48,533 nt of DNA from JBCCCJ01 sp039029315 (GTDB lineage Bacteria; Bacteroidota; Bacteroidia; J057), in assembly GCA_039029315.1 (NCBI GenBank), contig JBCCGK010000089.1:1-48533 (forward strand), in the 5' to 3' direction. Positions 33,325 to 41,325 of the stretch are shown piece by piece. The number at the start of each line of letters is the position of its first letter. Within the stretch, counting starts at the first letter, position 1. The translations under genes and the position numbers were made by a program. The notes beneath the pieces were generated by a model. The model did no database searches. It was not told the origin of the DNA and worked only from the letters and a program-made list of their open reading frames with translations.

Positions 33325-34558
33325 TCCCAAAGCCCAAACTCACCGTCCAGGCCCTCAACCCATCGGATCGAAGATAATAGCCTCCTCTCATATTGAGCTG
33401 GCGAAGGGTGTTGGTGGCTCCTTGGGGGGAGGTCCGGAAAGAGAAGATGCCATTAAGTGGCGCATAGTTCAGCCCCAGCCCAAACTTATGACTGACAAAA
33501 CCGGAGAGATCGTAATCAGAGCTATAGAATTCTGCTGTTTCCAAATGCTCGCCATGCGGCGCGAAATAGCGAGCTGCGGTTTGGAAATGAAAGCGATAGA
33601 AGGGATATACACTGAAAAAAGGACTGAATTTTATGGGAATATCTGCACTCAGGGTCTGGCCAAAAATAGAAAAACTGTCCCAATACATGCGGTAGGAACC
33701 TCTCAGGACCAGCCAATCATTGGCGAAATAATGCGCGCGAATCCCTAGTGGAATCTTCCACCGCATCATCGGAAGTCGCTCAATGGTTGGTAATTCGACC
33801 AAATCACCAAAATATACCCGATGGAAGGGAGTGGAGAGCAATCCTTGCTGAAAGACGGTTTCCAAGGTCAAGGCGGTTTGTAATCGGGGATTGACGACTT
33901 GTGCCCAACTGGCGGAGACATGAAATGATCGTCGCTTATTGGTCGGGACAGACACCAGACCAGGCGCTCGCAGTTCTTCAGGAAAAATAACGATCCAGGT
34001 ATCCAGATAGGCTTTGGCAGTCACGGTGAGAGATCGGCTGCTCTCAGCATTTTCCCGCCACCATGAGGCCCCAAAAGAGGTCGAAATATAATCTGATTCC
34101 AGTCCCCCTCCCACATTGCCCCCCAGAGATTGGTGGCCGTCGGAGAAGGTTTTTTCGTATTCCAGATTGAGGGTAAAATGATTGTCAACAGAGGATGCGG
34201 AGGAAATATAGCTGTCGATATTGTCGGTGGAAGCAGAAGAGTAATGATTGACATGGGTGTGGATCCCAAACCGCCTCACACTGTCCAGAGGAATATTGAC
34301 GATGATATTGGAGGCAATATCTGACAATTCCTCTGTCCCAATTCCACCAGTTACCGCGGAGTGATTGCCGTCCTGTTCGTAGTAATGGAACAAAAAATCA
34401 ATGTCTACCGCTTCCTCACTCGATTGCGCATACAAAGACTGCTTACCAGCGAATAGTGTCCCCAGAACGCATAAACATCTGAGCCACCTTCTCCAGTTTG
34501 TGCTGTGATTGCTATGACCTAAGTTGCTCATCCGGCCCTGAATCAATTGCAACCACAT
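33314..34558 (-). CDS. DUF3570 outer-membrane beta-barrel-like protein
   Basis: 414 residues (405 from Met10). A signal peptide with core LRCLCVLGTLFAG ends at YAQ. The mature part matches DUF3570: DIDFLFHYYEQDGNHSAVTGG at its start (given here as two family hallmarks, a YYEQDGNHSAVTGG motif and a GTEELSD motif), alternating hydrophobic strands, and a strand-type C-terminus typical of barrels. It is the third gene of a minus-strand operon with ApbE and DUF4266; its first ATG overlaps the DUF4266 stop by 16 bp. From what I know, these three families often travel together. An outer-membrane part of a flavin- or metal-related redox apparatus is the likely reading; the exact role is unknown. Confidence 0.85.
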   Translation of the reverse strand: MWLQLIQGRMSNLGHSNHSTNWRRWLRCLCVLGTLFAGKQSLYAQSSEEAVDIDFLFHYYEQDGNHSAVTGGIGTEELSDIASNIIVNIPLDSVRRFGIHTHVNHYSSASTDNIDSYISSASSVDNHFTLNLEYEKTFSDGHQSLGGNVGGGLESDYISTSFGASWWRENAESSRSLTVTAKAYLDTWIVIFPEELRAPGLVSVPTNKRRSFHVSASWAQVVNPRLQTALTLETVFQQGLLSTPFHRVYFGDLVELPTIERLPMMRWKIPLGIRAHYFANDWLVLRGSYRMYWDSFSIFGQTLSADIPIKFSPFFSVYPFYRFHFQTAARYFAPHGEHLETAEFYSSDYDLSGFVSHKFGLGLNYAPLNGIFSFRTSPQGATNTLRQLNMRGGYYLRSDGLRAWTVSLGFGIRR

Positions 34559-34809
34559 CCTCCCCCTGCTTTGCCGCCATTGGCTCCCGCAGCTCCTTCG
34601 CGATAGGCATGAATATTGGTTTCATAGCCTTCGATCTGACGCAATTTCAAGGCCATATCAGCATCATTTAGATACATGCGTTCGTAAGGCCGAACTGTCT
34701 GACAACTAGCAAGAACAAGTAAGCATAAGGGTAAAAACAGAAGGCATAGTTGTTTGAGATACGTGAATGCTATGCGAAATCTGTTTGTTGTTGGCTGTGA
34801 CATCTTCAT
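34543..34809 (-). CDS. DUF4266 small lipoprotein with C-terminal CxC
   Basis: 88 residues. A lipoprotein signal with lipobox VLASC is followed by the DUF4266 core PYERMYLNDADMAL and a C-terminal REGAAGANG stretch ending GGGCGCN. The two closing cysteines in a Gly-rich tail are the family hallmark and could bind a metal or cofactor. It lies between ApbE and DUF3570, 15 bp after the ApbE stop. It is probably a periplasm-facing lipoprotein partner of both. Confidence 0.88.
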   Translation of the reverse strand: MKMSQPTTNRFRIAFTYLKQLCLLFLPLCLLVLASCQTVRPYERMYLNDADMALKLRQIEGYETNIHAYREGAAGANGGKAGGGCGCN

Positions 34810-34824
34810 AGAATGTTTCTTGTA

Positions 34825-35862
34825 TCAATTTTTGCCGCCTATGGTTGCTTCTACTCCTTTTTCGCTGCTCTGTTCCTGGAGTTGGAGTTGTTTACTCTTC
34901 AGAATCTCCCCTTCATCTGTGATTAACAGCGCCTCAATTCCCCTCAATTGATTGATCAAAGGTAGACCTTTTTCCCGTCCCATGACAAATACTGCCGTTG
35001 CAAGCGCATCTGCCAGTTCGGCATCCGGACAGAGAATGGACACACTGCTCAAGCCTTTGGCGGGATAGCCAGTTCTTGGATCGATGATATGTCCATATCG
35101 CAGCCCATCTATCATGACAAAACGTTCATAATCTCCAGAGGTAACCACTGCGAGCCCATTGATGTTTAGCCAAGCAACAATTTGTTCATGATTTTGAGGG
35201 TCTGCGATCCCTATTTGCCAGTCTTGTTCCTGTCCTTTCGTGCCCCAGGCTATCAAGTCGCCGCCTGCATTGACCAATCCACTGTGGATGCCCATTCCCC
35301 GCATGATCTGCTTGGCTCGGTTGGCAGCATATCCTTTCCCGATGGCCCCAAAGCCAATTTTCATCCCACTCTCTGACAAATATACAGTCGTATCTTCTTG
35401 CTTCAGGATCACTTTTTTATAGTCGATTTTCTCCACCGAGCGAGCGACGGCCTCGGCAGTAGGCAGGGCTGTCATGCTCCCATCGAAGGCCCATACTTGA
35501 TCGATGGCTGCAAATGTCGGATCGAAGGCTCCTCCTGTCAGTTCTGCAACTTTCAGGGCTCTCCGAATCAGGTTGAACAATTCCTGTTCTACCTTGACAG
35601 GCTGTTTTCCTGCCATACGATTGACAAGACTGGTTTGGGAGGAAGGGTTCCAGGAAGAAATGAGGGCTTCGATGCGTTGTACTTCTGCAATCCCGGCCTG
35701 AATGGCTTCCCAGGCCAAGGTATCTGATTCATGAATGGCAGTGAAAGAAAATGCAGATCCCATCAGAGACAGAGAGGTCCGCTGTGGTGTCTGCGCACAG
35801 AGCAATCCTAAACCTCCCTTCCCCAAGCATAACAAAGCAATGATGAAGCATTTTCGCAACAT
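34825..35862 (-). CDS. apbE: FAD:protein FMN transferase
   Basis: 345 residues. An N-terminal signal or anchor (1-23) precedes a full ApbE domain: GSAFSFTAIH, SSWNPSSQTSLVNR, GGAFDPTFAAID near 115, GFGAIGKGYAANRA near 175, NAGGDLIAWG near 205, IIDPRTGYPAKG near 265 and the ADALATAVFVMG helix near 290 with the metal-binding Asp. The enzyme moves FMN from FAD to a Thr in periplasmic redox proteins. It heads the ApbE-DUF4266-DUF3570 operon. No protein with an obvious flavinylation motif (DGxTGAT type) is adjacent, so the target may be elsewhere. Confidence 0.95.
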   Translation of the reverse strand: MLRKCFIIALLCLGKGGLGLLCAQTPQRTSLSLMGSAFSFTAIHESDTLAWEAIQAGIAEVQRIEALISSWNPSSQTSLVNRMAGKQPVKVEQELFNLIRRALKVAELTGGAFDPTFAAIDQVWAFDGSMTALPTAEAVARSVEKIDYKKVILKQEDTTVYLSESGMKIGFGAIGKGYAANRAKQIMRGMGIHSGLVNAGGDLIAWGTKGQEQDWQIGIADPQNHEQIVAWLNINGLAVVTSGDYERFVMIDGLRYGHIIDPRTGYPAKGLSSVSILCPDAELADALATAVFVMGREKGLPLINQLRGIEALLITDEGEILKSKQLQLQEQSSEKGVEATIGGKN

Positions 35863-35866
35863 CTGG

Positions 35867-35874
35867 CAAAGATA
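35867..35874 (-). promoter_or_regulatory. Candidate -7 box just before apbE
   Basis: Minus strand TATCTTTG, an exact TAnnTTTG match, only 5 bp before the ATG at 35862. If used, the mRNA would be leaderless. No clear -33 box was seen, so this may be chance. Confidence 0.3.
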
Positions 35875-35894
35875 GGAATTTGTCCTATTCAGCT

Positions 35895-36884
35895 CTATGA
35901 TCGAATCAAAATTGCTGCTCTTGTAAGGATGGAACCCCTTTCTTTCAATATCAGAAAATAATATCCTTTGGGAATCGCTTCAAGATTCAGACTGTTGCGG
36001 GCATGCTCTAGGGCCCAGGTCCGAAGGCTTCGTCCAAGTGGGTCCACCAGGCTAAGTCTGGCATGCTTCCACGATCTATCTGGTGGAAGATGAACATGCA
36101 AGAGTGTATGAACAGGATTTGGGTATATTTCCCATTCAATTATTTCATCCGCTTGTATCCCATCTGTAGATCTGTTCAGGAAAGCTTGACAAGCAGCTTC
36201 ATCTTGAAGTTGGTAGTCTATCAAATCGGAATAAAAGGACTCTCCTGCTGTGGAAGAAGGGATTCGCTCGATAAAGCCAAACTCAGCCCCAATGCCTTCA
36301 ATCTGAAGATATGTTGGAGGATAGAGACCAACACTTTGCGCTTTGTAGAGTACTAGATGTCTACGCATTTTTGCCCATACAGTATCATAGTAGATCGTGT
36401 CCACATAGTAGTCTACGATAGGGCCGGTAAAATTCTCTTCATGGAATAAGGTGTCGCCTATTTGCAGGGAAAAATCGTACAAGAGTTTTTCTTTCAGAAG
36501 AATGGAATCTTCCAACATATTGACAATATATGATTTTCTCCTTGCCGTATCCTCACGAATGAGTGCACGAAGGAAAAGATAAGAAGCAGGAGGAGGATCC
36601 AGGGTATCGAGGTGGGAATTATCTCGATATTCCCACAATTGTTTATATAAGACATCATATTGCACGGAGTCAGGTTCTCCTAAAGGACGATATACACTTA
36701 CAGAATCCAATATGGTATCTCCACAGATAAAGTTTTCCGCCACATCATAAGATACAGAAAATAGATAAGAGGAAAATCTTTTCACTTTCCAATAAGCATA
36801 GTCCTGAACCAGGGGTTCATAGGGCTGCGAAAAGCCAGGATAACAAAATAGAAGAAACAGAGGGCAGATAAAACGAATTTTCAT
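35895..36884 (-). CDS. Secreted protein with T9SS sorting domain, function unknown
   Basis: 329 residues. A Sec signal (KIRFICPLFLLFCYPGFSQ) is followed by about 225 residues with no family I recognise, rich in Tyr, Asp and short strands (for example DTIYYDTVWAKMRRHLVLY and IEGIGAEFGFIERIP). Residues 250-329 form a type A T9SS C-terminal domain (WEIYPNPVHTLLHVHLP, LSLVDPLGRSL, YFLILKERG). The central IEGIG.(E/I).G motif is often seen in uncharacterised secreted Bacteroidota proteins. It stands alone between apbE and the MITE-like element. Confidence 0.8.
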   Translation of the reverse strand: MKIRFICPLFLLFCYPGFSQPYEPLVQDYAYWKVKRFSSYLFSVSYDVAENFICGDTILDSVSVYRPLGEPDSVQYDVLYKQLWEYRDNSHLDTLDPPPASYLFLRALIREDTARRKSYIVNMLEDSILLKEKLLYDFSLQIGDTLFHEENFTGPIVDYYVDTIYYDTVWAKMRRHLVLYKAQSVGLYPPTYLQIEGIGAEFGFIERIPSSTAGESFYSDLIDYQLQDEAACQAFLNRSTDGIQADEIIEWEIYPNPVHTLLHVHLPPDRSWKHARLSLVDPLGRSLRTWALEHARNSLNLEAIPKGYYFLILKERGSILTRAAILIRS

Positions 36885-36944
36885 GATACTAGCTGTTGAT
36901 TTTCACCGAAGACGGCCAAGCCAGTTCTATTGCTGCATGTGTTA

Positions 36945-37109
36945 AGAGACTGTTTGAATATTATCCTATGGTTTTGTTATGCCCCTTTTTTCGCCCTTCT
37001 GCGTTGAAAAAATCCTCATCTAGCTCTGCTACATTCCGGTTTTTCCGCCTTGAAGGTCAAAAAAAAATGACCTATAACAAATTCCATAAACAAAACTCAA
37101 ACAGTCTCT
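36945..37109 (-). mobile_element. MITE-like element, copy 2, complete
   Basis: 165 bp with perfect 13-bp terminal inverted repeats AGAGACTGTTTGA (36945-36957) and TCAAACAGTCTCT (37097-37109). It carries no gene. Its reverse complement aligns with 1-141. Flanking bases are GTTA and AAGA, so no clear target duplication longer than 2-3 bp is visible. Such short, transposase-free elements are moved by a full-length relative elsewhere in the genome; none is in the window. Confidence 0.75.
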
Positions 37110-37247
37110 AAGAATAATGGAAAAATCGCCTGTTATGCGTCTTATTCCTGTAACACCTATTGTCTGACACCTAATTTTACCATCATGTGCGGAAGTATCT
37201 TTTTGATTGTTAACCAGCTTTCTCTACTCTCAGAAGGATTGACGATT

Positions 37248-37760
37248 ATGAGCGAAGGAATACAACCACAAGCTGTATTGTTGATCATTGCTTTGGCGAC
37301 AGTACTGTTTTTGGGCCGATCATTTATTCGAAAAAAGTCTGAGTCTACTCCCACAACTGCTGTGGTGCGACCCATTCACCAGAGAAGATTTCTTCATTCT
37401 CCAAGCATAAGCAGACAAGAAGTCAGGAAGATGTATACCTTAGTTCTGCCACAGGATACATGGGAAGCATTCGAAGCCTTTGTTCACCAGACGCATCCTG
37501 ACTTATTTCTTTCATTTCGCAAGAAACTCCCGTCTCTGACACAGGCGGAGCGACAACTTTGTGGTCTGATCTATTTTGGGAGGAGCACACGAGAAATGAC
37601 ACATCTGCTTCAGGAGCGACCTGAGCGGGTAAAACTTGCCAGGACTCGCCTGCGACGCAAGCTCAAGATTGCAGATCAACTATCTCTCTATCAGGGATTA
37701 CAAATGATCTTGTTCAAAGATTCAATCTTGTCTCAAAAACCTGGCAGATTAGCTGCCTAA
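37248..37760 (+). CDS. Membrane-anchored LuxR-like helix-turn-helix protein
   Basis: 170 residues. One membrane segment near the N-terminus (about 10-26, LLIIALATVLFLG) and a basic stretch are followed by the pattern typical of Bacteroidota regulators of the TPR-LuxR class: FLSFRKKLPSLTQAERQLC near 100, then GLIYFGRSTREMTHLL and RVKLARTRLRRKL as the recognition part. The usual TPR domain is missing, so this is a short form. It may sense something at the membrane or be a truncated gene. Codons from 37185 are also open, but the start at 37248 (MSEGIQPQ) gives the more normal N-terminus. Confidence 0.65.
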   Translation: MSEGIQPQAVLLIIALATVLFLGRSFIRKKSESTPTTAVVRPIHQRRFLHSPSISRQEVRKMYTLVLPQDTWEAFEAFVHQTHPDLFLSFRKKLPSLTQAERQLCGLIYFGRSTREMTHLLQERPERVKLARTRLRRKLKIADQLSLYQGLQMILFKDSILSQKPGRLAA

Positions 37761-37784
37761 TTTACCTGTACCTCAAAACAAAAA

Positions 37785-37807
37785 GCCTTTCGCTATATGC
37801 GAGAGGC
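37785..37807 (-). terminator. Hairpin with T-tract on the minus strand
   Basis: Arms GCCTTTCGC and GCGAGAGGC (one G-T pair) with a TATAT loop. Read on the minus strand it is followed by CTTTTTGTTTTG, so it fits an intrinsic terminator for leftward transcription from the aldo/keto reductase. On the plus strand no T-run follows. Confidence 0.55.
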
Positions 37808-38159
37808 CCTCAACTACTACTTATTCGATTGCACATATGTTGCGATGAATCAATTCCAGGGTTCTTGTTCCCATTTGGTCATGAATACAGCAGATGGGAG
37901 TTCCGGCTAGCATGTCCTGTATTCCCTTCAATTTATCAAATGGAATTGGAAACTTCGGGGTTCATGCCCACCTGAGACATCTGACAAAAGAACCGAAACA
38001 TCCCTGGGACCACAACATCAAATTGGCCAAATGATTACACACTTTGGTCTTTTCAGCACAGCAAATCCATCATTCTGGAAGCTAGTGGTGTATTTTCCAG
38101 ACAAGCTAGCGAAACAACCTTACTTCTGATCCCATCCTTCAGCTGTGATTCATAGACCA
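37808..38159. other. Intergenic stretch, possibly a decayed gene
   Basis: 352 bp without an intact gene. On the minus strand, three overlapping short frames read in sequence look protein-like (fragments GFAVLKRPKCVIIWP, then VVVPGMFRFFCQMSQVGMN, then KGIQDMLAGTPICCIHDQMG and a last stop near 37825). This could be a frameshifted remnant or chance. I recognise no family. Confidence 0.25.
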
Positions 38160-39176
38160 CTATGCCAGGATCGTTTCAATCTTGGATAACTCTTCTTCAC
38201 TGAAGGCCAAATTCTGAATCGTATTGACATTGTCAACAATCTGATCTGTCCGACTTGCGCCTACCAGAACGGTCGTTACCCGCTCATCCTTAAGCAACCA
38301 GGCGATGGCCATCTGGGCGAGAGATTGTCCCCGAGATTCCGCTATGTCATTCAGGGCACGCACTTTGGTCAAAGTGGCTTCATCGATTTGTCCAGTGTTC
38401 AGATATCTCCCGTCCTTCACTGCACGTGAATCTTCAGGAAATCCCTTCAGATATTTGTTGGTGAGGACACCTTGCTCCAGGGGAGAAAATGGAATAGACC
38501 CAACTCCCTGTTTTTCCAATTCGTCCATCAGTCCATTCTCCACCCAGCGATCAAACATGCTGTATCGGGGTTGATGAATGAAGAGTGGAGTCCCCATCTC
38601 TTTCAGAATGGTCGCTGCTTTGGCTGTCTCTTCTGCACTGTATTGAGAGATGCCGACATAGAGGGCTTTTCCTTGTCGGACGATATGATCCAAGGCTCCC
38701 ATGGTTTCTTCCAAAGGCGTTTCAGGATCAGGTCGGTGATGATAAAAGATATCTACATAGTCCAGCCCCATGCGCTTCAAACTCTGATCCAGACTGGCAA
38801 TTAGATATTTACGGGAACCAAAGTTTCCATAAGGTCCAGGCCACATATCCCATCCTGCTTTGCTGGAGATGATCAGCTCATCCCGATAAGGGCGAAAGTC
38901 CTTCTGGAAGATTTTACCAAATGTTTCTTCTGCTGAACCAAAAGGAGGCCCATAATTATTGGCCAGATCAAAATGTGTAATCCCCAGATCAAAGCCACAT
39001 CGCAACATCTTTCGGGCATTGCTAAAGTTATCATCTTGTCCGAAATTGTGCCAGAGGCCCAGGGAGATCAGCGGTAAGCGAATGCCGCTTTTGCCACATC
39101 GCCGATACTGCATGCTGTCATATCGATCCTCTGCTGCTTGATAATTCGGGAAATAGGAGACATCGTGGATTTTCAT
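38160..39176 (-). CDS. gpr: Aldo/keto reductase, YghZ/Gpr type (L-glyceraldehyde 3-phosphate reductase)
   Basis: 338 residues. It follows the YghZ family closely: YRRCGKSGIRLPLISLGLW near 25, GITHFDLANNYGPPFGSAE near 70 with catalytic Asp and Tyr, SSKAGWDMWPGPYG with catalytic Lys near 105, GSRKYLIASLDQSLKRMGL, YHHRPDPETPLEETM, and a C-terminal VLVGASR NADPH-binding motif. YghZ reduces L-glyceraldehyde 3-phosphate and some methylglyoxal-like aldehydes using NADPH. The start at 39176 gives the standard N-terminus (MKIHDVSYFP); the 26 codons further upstream cross the promoter. A terminator lies 350 bp downstream. Confidence 0.93.
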   Translation of the reverse strand: MKIHDVSYFPNYQAAEDRYDSMQYRRCGKSGIRLPLISLGLWHNFGQDDNFSNARKMLRCGFDLGITHFDLANNYGPPFGSAEETFGKIFQKDFRPYRDELIISSKAGWDMWPGPYGNFGSRKYLIASLDQSLKRMGLDYVDIFYHHRPDPETPLEETMGALDHIVRQGKALYVGISQYSAEETAKAATILKEMGTPLFIHQPRYSMFDRWVENGLMDELEKQGVGSIPFSPLEQGVLTNKYLKGFPEDSRAVKDGRYLNTGQIDEATLTKVRALNDIAESRGQSLAQMAIAWLLKDERVTTVLVGASRTDQIVDNVNTIQNLAFSEEELSKIETILA

Positions 39177-39222
39177 ATCGTCTGTAGGTGATTGAAAAAT
39201 AGATAAGATTGTTCTGAAGGCG

Positions 39223-39230
39223 CAAAGGTA
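39223..39230 (-). promoter_or_regulatory. Bacteroidota -7 box for the aldo/keto reductase
   Basis: Minus strand TACCTTTG, an exact TAnnTTTG match, 46 bp before the start at 39176. It lies inside the open frame that would extend the reductase, which supports the shorter start. Confidence 0.45.
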
Positions 39231-39237
39231 CAGAATC

Positions 39238-39648
39238 ATGAAACAGAAGTACACAGCAGAAGAAATTTTTCAGATATTTCAGGAACAACATCGCTTGAGC
39301 CAGCATGTCGATTCGGAGCAATTTGATTGGGAAATCGAATCTGGCAAAGACCTGGATCAAGAGGAATTACATCCGATTGGCTTGGTCTATTGGAAAAAAT
39401 ATTGGGCCTTGTTTGAAAAAGAGTATTGACAGGCAGAAGAAGAAAATTTAGAAAAAAAGGACTTCCAGCCCGATTTTCGCCAGTATATTGATAAGGTTTC
39501 CACAAAAAATCATAGGATCGAATGGCAACCCTCCAGTTGGTGGGATAAAGTCATTCCTCAATTTCGAAGGGTCTCAGATTGGGACACAGGAGAGATAACG
39601 AGCTTTCGCCATGTGGTCATTCAACTCATGCGGGGGAGAGATCTCTAG
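39238..39648 (+). pseudogene. Small cytosolic protein gene interrupted by an in-frame TGA
   Basis: The frame from the ATG at 39238 runs 63 codons (MKQKYTAEEIFQIFQEQH at the start), meets TGA at 39427-39429, and continues in the same frame for 72 more codons to TAG at 39646. The second half keeps coding-like composition (KKDFQPDFRQYID, EWQPSSWWDKVIPQFRRV). Together they would form a protein of about 136 residues, with Trp- and acid-rich composition. No family is recognised. No shift is needed, only one stop, so the event is recent, or a sequencing error, or a readthrough site (the context is TGA C, a leaky one in general). Confidence 0.6.
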
Positions 39649-39746
39649 TGTTCAAGGCAAAACATGCAATACTCATCTATCAGTCAAAGCTGCGAAATCA
39701 GGATTCTATCTCCAACTGTTTCATTTCCCGCTTATCTTCTCCATAT

Positions 39747-40799
39747 ATGAAAAAGGTTTTGCTCATCATTGGTCTTGTTCTACTACTCCTGTTCATAGGA
39801 AGCTTTGTCTTCCTGCAAACAGCACTTCCTCCTCTCCCCAATCAAACAGAGCAGGTGATTGAGCAGGTGATGGCATCAGAATTGCCTGCCCTTCAGGGTG
39901 AAGAAGGCTATGCCATGAATGGAGAGACAAGGATCTGGTATGAATCCATTCCTCCACATACAGATAGCAGCAAAGGAAGCATCCTCCTGATCATGGGCAT
40001 CTCCAATGATGCCCTGGCCTGGCCGGGATATTTCCTGGATTCTTTGCGTCAGCGCGGCTATCATCTGGTCCGTTTTGACAATCGTGGAACCGGTCTTACG
40101 GATTGGGAAGGAAATTGGAGTGAGGAAAATCCTTATACTCTGGAAGACATGGCGCAGGACGGCCTAGCAGTTTTGGATGAACTCGGTATCGGCAAGGCGC
40201 ATGTGATTGGTGTATCTCTTGGGGGGATGATTGCCCAGGCATTGACGATACAGGCACCCGGCAGGGTATTGAGCTTGACCTCCATGTTGTCTTCAGGGAA
40301 TGTGATGGACCCTGAGCTCCCTGGCATGAACATGGGGCTGATTACGAATCTGATTTTGGCACAAGTAAAATATGGCATTATCTCCACTGAATCCAACCAG
40401 ATCAAGCTCCAAATCCTTGCACGCAGCTTACTTCAGGGTGAGGCAGATACGGAATTGGATATTCAGGATGTGGCACGGACGACACTTTACAATCTCCGCC
40501 ATCGAGATGGCTTCAACTCACAGGCTTTCCAACAACAATCTGCAGCAGTCATGACATCCGGCTCCCGCTATGAAGCCCTTCAACACCTGCAAACGCCTTG
40601 TCTGATTGTTCATGGAACCAGCGATCCCCTCATCCATTTTGCACATGGAAAAAAATGTTTCGAACTCATTCCTGGCGCGAAAAGATTATGGCTAGAAGGC
40701 ATGGGACATGATATTCCTATTGTCTTTGTCAGCAAGGTGGTTCAGGCGATTGACGACCATATAAGCAGCACAGCCAGAACAGAACGGCCTGTGATCTGA
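39747..40799 (+). CDS. Membrane-anchored alpha/beta hydrolase
   Basis: 350 residues. An N-terminal membrane anchor (KVLLIIGLVLLLLFIGSFVF) precedes an alpha/beta-hydrolase fold: oxyanion region LLIMGISND, FDNRGTGLTDW, nucleophile Ser in VIGVSLGGMIAQ near 155, Asp in HGTSDPLIH near 295 and His in MGHDIP near 325. This is the general esterase/lipase family; the substrate is not known. The long Met-less upstream stretch overlaps the interrupted gene and is not part of it. Confidence 0.88.
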   Translation: MKKVLLIIGLVLLLLFIGSFVFLQTALPPLPNQTEQVIEQVMASELPALQGEEGYAMNGETRIWYESIPPHTDSSKGSILLIMGISNDALAWPGYFLDSLRQRGYHLVRFDNRGTGLTDWEGNWSEENPYTLEDMAQDGLAVLDELGIGKAHVIGVSLGGMIAQALTIQAPGRVLSLTSMLSSGNVMDPELPGMNMGLITNLILAQVKYGIISTESNQIKLQILARSLLQGEADTELDIQDVARTTLYNLRHRDGFNSQAFQQQSAAVMTSGSRYEALQHLQTPCLIVHGTSDPLIHFAHGKKCFELIPGAKRLWLEGMGHDIPIVFVSKVVQAIDDHISSTARTERPVI

Positions 40800-40835
40800 G
40801 GTGCAGATGATCATCAAACTCTTCATTTTTCATCG

Positions 40836-40843
40836 TATCTTTG
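40836..40843 (+). promoter_or_regulatory. Bacteroidota -7 box for the metal-binding lipoprotein
   Basis: TATCTTTG, an exact TAnnTTTG match, 20 bp before the ATG at 40863. No TTTG lies 19-21 bp upstream, so -33 contact would be weak. Confidence 0.4.
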
Positions 40844-40862
40844 ATTCCAAAATCTGGATAAA

Positions 40863-41165
40863 ATGAAGACAATTAAGTTCGTCAGCCTATTGGCACTCGT
40901 ATTTTCTCTTTCCCTCTTTCTGTCTTCCTGTGGCGGGCATAGTCATGGTGACGGAGAGCATGGGCATCATCACGGTACAGAAGAAGCAGAACATACACAG
41001 GAGGGAGATCATACTCATGGAGATGGGAAAGCCTACACCTCTGCCTATGTCTGTCCGATGCATTGTGTAGGGAGTGGAAGTCCTGAGGCTGGTGATTGTC
41101 CGGTATGTGGGATGGAATATGTCGCTCTGGAAGCACATACGAAGGATGGTCATAAGCATGAGTAG
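40863..41165 (+). CDS. His-rich lipoprotein with heavy-metal-binding domain
   Basis: 100 residues. A lipoprotein signal (KFVSLLALVFSLSLFLSSC) is followed by a His/Asp-rich stretch (HSHGDGEHGHHHG and HTHGDG) and a heavy-metal-binding (HMBD) motif: YVCPMHCVGSG near 62 and CPVCGMEYV near 80. The CPMH..CPxCGM pattern occurs in copper- and zinc-handling proteins such as CusB-type adaptors and P-type ATPase tails. It probably binds copper or zinc in the periplasm. No efflux genes are adjacent. Confidence 0.85.
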   Translation: MKTIKFVSLLALVFSLSLFLSSCGGHSHGDGEHGHHHGTEEAEHTQEGDHTHGDGKAYTSAYVCPMHCVGSGSPEAGDCPVCGMEYVALEAHTKDGHKHE

Positions 41166-41325
41166 ATTTTGGAGAAGGAAAAAACATAAACTCAAGCTGT
41201 TCTTTCTCATGTTCACCCTTCCATTTGATATTGTCCATTTCCTCCACCCTCATTTTCCAACATACTAATTCCTGCTTCATCAGAAGATTTCATCCCTTCC
41301 CCAAAGAAGCTGTATATTCACTCCA

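Noticed and set aside
39579..39746. N-terminal extension of the alpha/beta hydrolase
   Set aside because: It overlaps the interrupted gene in another frame and lacks family similarity; the membrane anchor begins at the ATG at 39747.
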